From a virus, in IMG/VR virus record IMGVR_UViG_3300048597_000187, positions 1 through 21,361 of that record: 21,361 nt of DNA, one strand, 5' to 3'. A model generated the notes under the pieces. It searched no databases and had not been told where the DNA came from. It saw only the letters and a list, made by a program, of their open reading frames with translations. This document shows positions 15,596 to 21,361 of the stretch, piece after piece. The position numbers and the translations under genes were made by a program. Every line of letters starts with the position of its first letter. The stretch's first letter is position 1.

Positions 15596-18063
15596 GCATC
15601 CGGGACTGCATCATCCGTGCCGGCGAGGCCGGCGAGCTGACCAAGGCCGAAGTCTCGGAGCTGGTGAAGCGCCATGACGAGCTGGCCGGCGAACACCGGC
15701 TGGCGCTGGGCGACGCCGGCGCGACAAGCGACATCGCGCGCCGGATGATCGAGGAACAGAAGGCCGAAAAGGTGCTGCGCCAGCGGCGCGAACTCTTGCA
15801 GCTCAAGGCCTCCGACATGATCCGCGCCGATCTCGCCAAGGCGCGGAGCGAAGGTCTCCCCATGTCGCAGGCGGCGATCCTGCTTCTTGAGAGCTATGGC
15901 GAGGCCCCGTTCAAAAGCGCCGTCGGAGGCCAGCGCGCCATCCTCAGCCTCGCGCGGGCCAAGCTGGAGGGATTGCTCAACGAATTCGAGCGCCACTGGC
16001 TGACCGGCGGCACGCCGAACCGCGCGCTTCTGGACGATGTGGTGCGCGAGGCCCATGGCCAGGACACGGGCAGCGCAAGGGCCAAGGCGCTGGCGCAAAG
16101 CTGGCTGACGGTGGCGGAGGATTTGCGTCTTCGCTTCAACGCCGCCGGCGGCTCCATCGCCAGGCTTGACAGCTGGGGCATGTCGCACAGCCATGATCCG
16201 GCGGCGCTGTTCAACGCCGGCTTCAAGGCATGGAAGGACTTCATCGCCCCGCGCCTCGACCGGGCGAAGATGCTGCATCCCCTGACAGGCCAGGCCTTCA
16301 CGGATGCCGGCTTCGACGGAATGCTGCGCCGTGTCTATGACCGCATCACCACGAATGGCGATGTGGACCTGACGCCCTCGCGCGCGCCGCAGGGCGGCTC
16401 GCTGGCGACGCGGCACGCCGACCATCGGTTCCTGCAATTCAAGAGCGCGGACGACTGGCTGGCCTATGACAACGCCTTCGGTCGGGGCAACGCCTTCGCC
16501 GCGATGATGGACCATGTGAACACCTTCTCCCGCGACATCGCGCTGATGGAACGGCTGGGTCCCAACCCGGCATCGACCATAAGGTGGCTGCAACAGGTGG
16601 TGGACGAAGACCGCGCCAAGGGCGTTGTTGCGGGCAATGGCGCTGTGGCGCGCCTGAGCGGGGTAGGCGATTCCCATCTGCTGGGCCGTGTCTATGAGGA
16701 TGTGTCCGGCGCGGCCTTCGTGCCGGTCGATGCGCGGATCGCCGCCGGATTCTCGATGCTGCGCGGCTTCCATACGGCCACGAAGCTTTCGGGCGCAGTT
16801 CTGTCATCCGTGACCGACATCGGCACAAACACCCTGGCGCGCGAGTTCGCCGGCCTCTCCGGCACGCCGCTGGTTTCGGCCTTCGCCGACACGATCAAGG
16901 CGCTCGGCCCCGGCGACCGTCAGCTGGCGCTGCAAGCGGGGCTGGCGGTGGAGCGCGCGCTGACCGTTTTCAACCGGGAGGCCTCGCACCTCGCGACCTT
17001 CGACGGGCCGATGTGGTCGCAATGGCTGGCCGACCGGACGCTGGGCCTCTCCGGCCTCACCGCCTTCACGCGCGCCGGGCGGGAAGGCTTCGGCCTCGCC
17101 TTCCTGCGCGAGCTGGCCGGGCATCGCGGCGTCGAATTCCGCGCCCTGCCGGAGAAGATCAGGGCCGGTTTTGAGCGCTACGGCTTCGACGAAAGCCTGT
17201 GGAACCGCTACCGCCAGACGCCGGTCAAGGACGGCATCATCCGCCCCATCGACGTTGAGGCGGCGGGCGAGCGCGAGGCGGCTGAAGGGCTTCTCAGCAT
17301 GGTGCTGATGGAGACCGAATTCGCCGTGCCGGCTTCGGTGCACCGCGTGCGCGCCGGCGAAAACATGATCGGCGTCGAGACGAATGCGCAGCGCGGCACC
17401 GTGGGCGGCGAACTCTGGCGCTCGATGTTCCAGTTCAAGAGCTACGCGCTGATGGTGTCCAAGCTTCAGGCGATCCGCGCGGGACAGGTCTCGGCGATGA
17501 CCGGCGAGCGCTGGAAGGGCGGCGCTTACTTCGCAGGCTTCATGCTGACGGCGACGCTGCTGGGCGGCATGGCGGTGCAGCTCAAGGACATGTCGCGTGG
17601 CAAGGACCCGCGCGACATGAGCGACTGGAAGTTCTGGATGGAGGCGATGTTCCAGGGCGGCGGGCTTGGCATCATGGGCGATTTCGTCCGCTCCGAGACC
17701 AACCGCTTCGACAACGGGCTGGCGACGACGCTGGCGGGGCCGCTGGCCGGCTCAATCTCGCAGATCGTCGATGCGACGGCGACGCCCCTGCTGGACATGG
17801 CGAAGGGCAAGAACCCGAATGTCGGGCGCAAGGTCGCGAATGTCGTGAGCCAGAACACGCCCCTGCTGCCCTTCTACCTGCGCACGGGCTATGAGCGCGC
17901 CGTGATCGACCGGCTGCGCTGGGCCATCGATCCGCAGGCGGCGCGCGGCTTCTCGGATCAGGTCAAACGGCTGCGCAAGGAGCACAACCAGGAGTTCTTC
18001 TGGTCGCCCGGCGAGGCCGCGCCGGGCCGCGCGCCTGACATGGGAGCCGCTTTCGGCCCGTGA
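15592..18063 (+). CDS. Large ejection protein (gp16-like position)
   Basis: The 823-residue protein starts in an ATGA overlap with the ParB-containing gene and is the last core protein before the tail fibre, the position of T7 gp16. Helical, charged regions alternate with amphipathic and hydrophobic segments: GFSMLRGFHTATKLSGAVLSS at about 387-407, and a membrane-like segment GGAYFAGFMLTATLLGGMAV at about 643-662. The motif RSMFQFKSYALMVSKLQ (about 611-627) and the ending FFWSPGEAAPGRAPDMGAA occur in large ejection proteins of podoviruses. No lytic transglycosylase motif (E-S-x(n)-GLMQ) is visible, so peptidoglycan cutting, if any, must come from elsewhere. It probably forms the part of the ejection channel in the inner membrane. 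Confidence 0.8.
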   Translation: MSIRDCIIRAGEAGELTKAEVSELVKRHDELAGEHRLALGDAGATSDIARRMIEEQKAEKVLRQRRELLQLKASDMIRADLAKARSEGLPMSQAAILLLESYGEAPFKSAVGGQRAILSLARAKLEGLLNEFERHWLTGGTPNRALLDDVVREAHGQDTGSARAKALAQSWLTVAEDLRLRFNAAGGSIARLDSWGMSHSHDPAALFNAGFKAWKDFIAPRLDRAKMLHPLTGQAFTDAGFDGMLRRVYDRITTNGDVDLTPSRAPQGGSLATRHADHRFLQFKSADDWLAYDNAFGRGNAFAAMMDHVNTFSRDIALMERLGPNPASTIRWLQQVVDEDRAKGVVAGNGAVARLSGVGDSHLLGRVYEDVSGAAFVPVDARIAAGFSMLRGFHTATKLSGAVLSSVTDIGTNTLAREFAGLSGTPLVSAFADTIKALGPGDRQLALQAGLAVERALTVFNREASHLATFDGPMWSQWLADRTLGLSGLTAFTRAGREGFGLAFLRELAGHRGVEFRALPEKIRAGFERYGFDESLWNRYRQTPVKDGIIRPIDVEAAGEREAAEGLLSMVLMETEFAVPASVHRVRAGENMIGVETNAQRGTVGGELWRSMFQFKSYALMVSKLQAIRAGQVSAMTGERWKGGAYFAGFMLTATLLGGMAVQLKDMSRGKDPRDMSDWKFWMEAMFQGGGLGIMGDFVRSETNRFDNGLATTLAGPLAGSISQIVDATATPLLDMAKGKNPNVGRKVANVVSQNTPLLPFYLRTGYERAVIDRLRWAIDPQAARGFSDQVKRLRKEHNQEFFWSPGEAAPGRAPDMGAAFGP

Positions 18064-18064
18064 T

Positions 18065-18106
18065 TCACGCCGCGTCGCGGGTCGCGGCGCGGGGTTACGG
18101 TCCCGC
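18065..18106 (+). repeat. Copy B of the 42-bp imperfect repeat, before the tail fibre
   Basis: It fills almost all of the 43-base gap between the last ejection gene and the tail fibre, and aligns without gaps to 5309-5350. It includes a hairpin, CGCCGCG (18068-18074) with CGCGGCG (18083-18089), which is only partly conserved in copy A. GGGTTACGGTCCC follows just before the ATG. Confidence 0.45.
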
Positions 18107-19615
18107 ATGGCCGTCGCAACCAACAACGACCGAGCGATCAGCATCGTGGCCTCTGCCGGGCAGACCGCGCTCGATCTCGATTTCAGGCTCATGGATGGCG
18201 TCGCCGACGTGAAGGTGACGCGCAAGCGGGCTGCGGTCATCACGGCGCTCGCCGCCAATGCCGACTACACCGTGGCGACGCTGGGAAACGGCAACGCCAG
18301 CGTGGTGCTGACGGTGCCGGCGCTGGCCGGCGACATCTATGATTGCGTCGGCGAAAGGCCTCTCGGTCGCGCCCTCGACCAGGCGCAGCGCGGCAACCTC
18401 ACCGCTTCCGACGTGAATCGCGAGTTCGACTCCCTCGCCATCCAGATTCAGGAGATCGGGCGCGCCGCCGGCGCGGACATTCCGGGGCTGCTGGCCGACG
18501 CCCAGGCGGCGGCGACGCAGGCGAATGCCAGCGCCATCTCCGCCTCGGCAGCCGCCGCAACCGTCGCCACGGTGGCGGTGGCCGCAGGCGTCGATCTCAA
18601 CACGCGCGTGACGACGCAGCGCATCGTGATGACCGATCCGGTCAACGGCCCGGCGGGCGCTGCGGGCCGGCGCTTCATCGTCGAGGTGATGGCGGACCCG
18701 GCCAACGGCTCGATCCTCGAACAATGGGCCGTGCTGGTCGATGGCGGCGCGGATGTGGCCGGTTGGCTGCGCCGCCGGAACGCCGCCGGCATCTGGAGCG
18801 GCTGGGTCGCGCTTGCCTCCGCCGGCGCATCCTATCCGTTCACGCCCACCGAATCCGTCTTGGCGCTGCGCAATGTCGTGGCCGCCGACGCCGGCAAGGT
18901 GCTGCTGTGCAGCGGCACATTCACCGTGGCGCTAGGCGCGGCGGCCTCCCTGGGCAACGGCTTTCCGGTCACGGTGCGCAACGCCGGCGCGGGCGTCATC
19001 ACCATCGACCCCGCCGGGGCGGAGACCGTCAACGGCCTCGCCACTCTGGCGATCTATCCCGGCGAAACGGCACAGCTGGTCTGTGACGGCACGAACTGGC
19101 GCGCTCTGGGGCTTGCGGATGAAATCGTCTTGGCGAAGGCCGTCACGACAGTGGCGGCGGTCGATGTCGAGTTGAGCCTGCCCGCAGGCTTCACGTCCTA
19201 TTCGCTGCGCTGCGAGAATTTCCGGCCAAGCGCAGCTGCTGAAATATTCGCCCGCTTCAGGGTAGGCGGTTCGCTGCTGGTGACCGGGTATTGGTGGCAT
19301 CAATATTATTTCTCAGCCTCTCCGGGACCCTATGCTTCTTCAACCGGCACCGTCAATTCAACCGGTATTTCATTTGCCGTCGGCAACGGCGCTCCTCTGG
19401 GACCTGATCCTTCTGCGCTGACGGCAGAGATATCGCCCGGCGACGCCACGACATTCGGTGGCATCCAATGGCGTTACTTCGCCAGCATCTACCATTCATT
19501 AGCGTTTGGGAGGCCTGGCACGGCGGGCAGGCTGGAGGCCATCCAACTGCGCTGCGTCTCGCCGGCGACCGTGCAGGCCGGACTCACCTACAGCCTGACC
19601 GGGAGGCGGACATGA
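18107..19615 (+). CDS. Tail fibre / receptor-binding protein
   Basis: The fibre recognises the cell surface. Of its 502 residues, about 1-120 form a virion-attachment domain of the T7 gp17 N-terminal type: LDLDFRLMDGVADVKVTR at 22-39, NADYTVATLG at 51-60, and RPLGRALDQAQRG then NREFDSLAIQIQEIGR at 84-119. Next is an Ala-rich coiled-coil-like stretch (130-160). A pyocin-knob-like segment has GWLRRRNAAGIWSGWVAL at 219-236. Then comes a fibre domain with GNGFPVTVRNAGAGVITIDP (283-302) and LVCDGTNWRALG (324-335). The tip, from about 362, is aromatic and Ser/Thr/Gly-rich, and its DNA is clearly lower in GC, consistent with exchange of the receptor-binding part. The gene ends in an ATGA overlap. 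Confidence 0.87.
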   Translation: MAVATNNDRAISIVASAGQTALDLDFRLMDGVADVKVTRKRAAVITALAANADYTVATLGNGNASVVLTVPALAGDIYDCVGERPLGRALDQAQRGNLTASDVNREFDSLAIQIQEIGRAAGADIPGLLADAQAAATQANASAISASAAAATVATVAVAAGVDLNTRVTTQRIVMTDPVNGPAGAAGRRFIVEVMADPANGSILEQWAVLVDGGADVAGWLRRRNAAGIWSGWVALASAGASYPFTPTESVLALRNVVAADAGKVLLCSGTFTVALGAAASLGNGFPVTVRNAGAGVITIDPAGAETVNGLATLAIYPGETAQLVCDGTNWRALGLADEIVLAKAVTTVAAVDVELSLPAGFTSYSLRCENFRPSAAAEIFARFRVGGSLLVTGYWWHQYYFSASPGPYASSTGTVNSTGISFAVGNGAPLGPDPSALTAEISPGDATTFGGIQWRYFASIYHSLAFGRPGTAGRLEAIQLRCVSPATVQAGLTYSLTGRRT

Positions 19616-19950
19616 TCCGTCCCGTCCGCATCGTTGATGGTTTGATGATCGAACTGACCGATGATGAAATCGCCGCCATCAGGGCCGAGGCCAACGCGGC
19701 CATCGCGGCCAGCGCCACCCCGCGCGCCTCGCTGCTCTCGCAGGAAGCCTTCTGGAAACGCACCACCGAAGCGGAGGCGGAACTGATCGACGCCGGCATG
19801 AAGCGCCAGCCGGCGCGCACCCGCCGCATCTTCGATTCCGGGGCCGATCTCGACACGCAAGACCCGATGTTCGCCGGTTTCCGGCAGGGCCTGCTCTCCG
19901 CCGGCTTCGAGCCTGACCGCGTGGATGAACTGCTTCAACCCACACACTGA
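19612..19950 (+). CDS. Small protein after the tail fibre, possible fibre partner
   Basis: The ATG at 19612 overlaps the fibre stop by ATGA and has a GGGAGG ribosome site, giving 112 residues. A longer reading from 19468 would lie inside the fibre gene and is rejected. The protein starts with a short beta-like part (MIRPVRIVDGLMIEL), then an acidic Ala-rich helix (DDEIAAIRAEANAAIAAS), then a charged C-terminal part with DTQDPMFAGFRQGLLSAGF. I do not recognise a family. Its position and size fit a fibre assembly chaperone or an accessory tail protein, which is an inference. Confidence 0.65.
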   Translation: MIRPVRIVDGLMIELTDDEIAAIRAEANAAIAASATPRASLLSQEAFWKRTTEAEAELIDAGMKRQPARTRRIFDSGADLDTQDPMFAGFRQGLLSAGFEPDRVDELLQPTH

Positions 19951-19958
19951 GGTGAGCT

Positions 19959-20489
19959 ATGATGCCCAAGCAATCTGATGTGCTGGCCTATCGCTCGGTC
20001 TATGGAGACCCGCGCCGCAAGGGCAATGTGTCCGTGGTCTCACCCTCCTGGTATGCGGGAAGCATGACGCGGCTGGCGGTGCCGTTCCGCATGACCTATG
20101 CGGGCCAGCCGCTCAAGGGGCTGATGTTCCACAAGGATGCGGCCCCGCATTTTGCCAGGCTGTTCCAGCTGTTGCTCGATGAGGCCAAGGGCAAGCAGGC
20201 AACGCTCGACCATTGGGGCGTCTCGATCACCGGCGGCTCTTTCAACTACCGCCTGATGCGCGGACTGAACACGCTGTCGATGCACAGTTTCGGATGCGCA
20301 CTCGATCTTGACCCCGTGCGCAACGGGCTGGGCGACGCCAGCCCGCGCTTTGCCGAGTTTCCCGAAGTCATGAGGGCCTTCCGCGCCTCCGGTCTGTGCT
20401 GGGGCGGCGACTGGGACGGCGACGGCTCCCGTGCCGACCAGCGCCGCCATGACGGTATGCACCTGCAAGCCACAGCACCCATCCAGTGA
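19959..20489 (+). CDS. Endolysin, M15-type zinc peptidase
   Basis: This is the probable cell-wall hydrolase that cuts peptide bonds in peptidoglycan (L-alanyl-D-glutamate or D-Ala-D-Ala type) at the end of infection. The 176-residue protein carries the M15 motif SMHSFGCALDLDP (107-119), with zinc ligands His109 and Asp116, and the second part GLCWGGDWDGDG (145-156) then HDGMHLQ (164-170), with likely catalytic Asp165 and ligand His168. There is no signal peptide, so export needs the holin. A GAGGTGA site precedes ATG ATG at 19959/19962, and either could be used. It opens the lysis cassette. Confidence 0.92.
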   Translation: MMPKQSDVLAYRSVYGDPRRKGNVSVVSPSWYAGSMTRLAVPFRMTYAGQPLKGLMFHKDAAPHFARLFQLLLDEAKGKQATLDHWGVSITGGSFNYRLMRGLNTLSMHSFGCALDLDPVRNGLGDASPRFAEFPEVMRAFRASGLCWGGDWDGDGSRADQRRHDGMHLQATAPIQ

Positions 20490-20520
20490 ACCCGCGCCCG
20501 GCGGAACCGGGCCATCCAAT

Positions 20521-20524
20521 GGAG
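20521..20524 (+). promoter_or_regulatory. Ribosome binding site deciding the holin start
   Basis: GGAG lies nine bases before ATG 20534 and supports that start over the GTG at 20486, which overlaps the endolysin stop and would add a Pro-rich, non-holin-like leader. Confidence 0.45.
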
Positions 20525-20533
20525 CACTTCCAA

Positions 20534-20704
20534 ATGAACACAGACATGTTTTCCGGCATCCTGCGCCATGTGCTGACAATCGCGGCGGGCGGACTGGTCA
20601 GCAAAGGCGTGATCAACGCCAATGATGCACAGATGGCGGTAGGCGCTGTTGTCGCGCTGGCGGGCATCGGCTGGTCTGTCTGGTCCAAGCGTAAGCCTGC
20701 CTGA
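20534..20704 (+). CDS. Small holin (Pam3-gp28-like)
   Basis: Holin makes holes in the inner membrane so the endolysin can reach the wall. From ATG 20534 the protein has 56 residues: helix 1 at about 8-24 (GILRHVLTIAAGGLVSKG), a short turn INANDAQ, helix 2 at about 33-50 (QMAVGAVVALAGIGWSVW), and a basic end SKRKPA. This two-helix hairpin with the 'G-I-L-R…G-G-x-L…KG…W-S-x-W-S-K-R' pattern is that of small holins described from cyanophage Pam3 and relatives. It lies right after the endolysin gene. GTG 20486 is an alternative start giving 72 residues. Confidence 0.82.
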   Translation: MNTDMFSGILRHVLTIAAGGLVSKGVINANDAQMAVGAVVALAGIGWSVWSKRKPA

Positions 20705-20729
20705 TCGACGGGATGCCAAGGACAGGACA

Positions 20730-20990
20730 ATGACCAAGCCGACATGGTGGAAGCCGGAGGTCACGCCCGGCAATGTCGTGAGCTGGATGATGATCGCTGT
20801 CGGCGGCGTCAGCGTGTTCACCGTGCTCCTGGCGGACGTGCGGACCCTGCAAGCGGCGCGCGATGACATGCGCACACGTCTGGAGAAGATCGAGGTCCGG
20901 GCCGAACAGGACCGCATGGCGCTCGCCGAAATCAAGGGCGACATCCGCGTGATCAGGCAGATACTCGAAGGCGCGCCCCGCCGGCCATGA
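20730..20990 (+). CDS. Membrane-anchored coiled-coil protein, possible inner spanin
   Basis: From ATG 20730, with AGGACAGG upstream, the protein has 86 residues. There is a short cytoplasmic start with two Trp, one transmembrane helix at about 15-35 (NVVSWMMIAVGGVSVFTVLL), then a charged coiled coil at about 38-80 (ARDDMRTRLEKIEVRAEQDR and onward). One N-terminal membrane helix plus a periplasmic coiled coil next to holin and endolysin is the layout of an inner-membrane spanin. No lipoprotein partner is visible nearby, so the spanin call is provisional. It could also be another lysis-control or membrane-linked phage protein. Confidence 0.6.
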   Translation: MTKPTWWKPEVTPGNVVSWMMIAVGGVSVFTVLLADVRTLQAARDDMRTRLEKIEVRAEQDRMALAEIKGDIRVIRQILEGAPRRP

Positions 20991-21223
20991 CGCCGCATCC
21001 TGTCTGCGCACCACGCCTAACCCTGGCCTATGATTCCGCCAGGCTGGCGCTCAAGCTGCATGTGCCCGTGATCCGCGATGATGGCGAAGCCGCCGCGATG
21101 ACGGTGCCGATCAGCGACGCCTGCGCCCTTGCGATGCTGGCGATCCTGTCGCAGCATGTAGCCGGACGGATCGTGCGACAAAACGCTGATTTATGCGCAT
21201 TATCGCAAGGCGACATGAGTTAA
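20987..21223 (+). CDS. Unknown small protein at the prophage edge
   Basis: ATG 20987 overlaps the previous stop by ATGA, giving 78 residues: MTPHPVCAPRLTLAYDS, a beta-like LALKLHVPVIRDD, then a helix DACALAMLAILSQHVAG and a polar end. There is no lipobox, so it is not an obvious outer spanin, and I recognise no family. Position after the lysis genes and only 22 bases before the tRNA fragment suggests a moron-type or leftover gene. The ATGA coupling supports translation. Confidence 0.5.
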   Translation: MTPHPVCAPRLTLAYDSARLALKLHVPVIRDDGEAAAMTVPISDACALAMLAILSQHVAGRIVRQNADLCALSQGDMS

Positions 21224-21225
21224 GT

Positions 21226-21235
21226 CATTGATATT
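21226..21235 (+). repeat. Direct repeat CATTGATATT, copy 1
   Basis: This AT-rich 10-mer lies 9 bases before the tRNA half and recurs at 21325-21334, about 27 bases after it. Against the GC-rich surroundings it stands out. It could be a recombinase or host-factor binding sequence, or chance. Confidence 0.35.
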
Positions 21236-21244
21236 ATTGAGATT

Positions 21245-21297
<53 letters not shown>

Positions 21298-21361
21298 ATC
21301 CTTGTTTAACATAATCAAATAAAGCATTGATATTGATAAGGTCTGCCCCTGTGGCGCGCCG
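21298..21361. other. Probable host flank
   Basis: The 64 bases after the tRNA end are AT-rich at first and contain the second CATTGATATT (21325-21334), then turn GC-rich. No gene or RNA is visible. If the tRNA half is attR, this is chromosomal DNA downstream of the original tRNA-Lys gene. Confidence 0.5.

Noticed and set aside
14980-16773. A 597-codon open frame on the - strand
   Set aside because: It spans the junction of two convincing + strand genes and its sequence shows no domain; treated as a shadow.
18107-19615. Diversity-generating retroelement target in the tail fibre, as in BPP-1
   Set aside because: No template repeat and no reverse transcriptase gene are seen in the window.

Overview
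This window is the right-hand, virion-and-lysis half of a temperate podovirus-type prophage in a GC-rich alphaproteobacterium, probably of the Hyphomicrobiales. The DNA is roughly two-thirds GC. All convincing genes lie on the + strand, packed with ATGA or TGATG stop/start overlaps. The right edge carries the 3' half of a tRNA-Lys(CTT) whose 5' half is missing, as expected of an attachment site made by integration into a tRNA gene. Integrase, repressor and replication genes are not present and would lie to the left. The host assignment rests on base composition and the tRNA fragment only.

Layout. 155-2473: terminase large subunit, a possible GNAT-like protein and a small Ala-rich protein. 2470-6742: capsid module with portal (T7 gp8 type), a small Bbp19-like protein, scaffold, major capsid protein and a likely decoration protein. 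6846-9636: the two tail tube proteins (adaptor of T7 gp11 type, nozzle of gp12 type). 9649-18063: four ejection (internal core) proteins of 219, 756, 1006 and 823 residues, about 8.4 kb or 39% of the window. 18107-19950: tail fibre and a small partner. 19959-20990: lysis cassette of M15 peptidase endolysin, small holin and a possible spanin. 20987-21223: a small unknown ORF. 21245-21297: the tRNA half.

The genes describe one process. Terminase packages DNA through the portal into a scaffold-built capsid. Adaptor and nozzle form the short tail, the core proteins are ejected to build a channel across the envelope, the fibre finds the host, and holin plus endolysin release progeny. The virion genes resemble T7, but terminase stands first and the element integrates, so this is a temperate relative in organisation.

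The points most worth a second look are: (i) an imperfect 42-bp repeat directly after the stop codons that precede the capsid leader and the tail fibre gene, the two places where T7 has the phi10 and phi17 late promoters; (ii) a ParB-like motif inside an ejection protein, followed by a low-GC C-terminal domain; (iii) a discoidin-like insertion in the tail nozzle; (iv) a tail-fibre tip of foreign composition; and (v) the tRNA-Lys attachment core.
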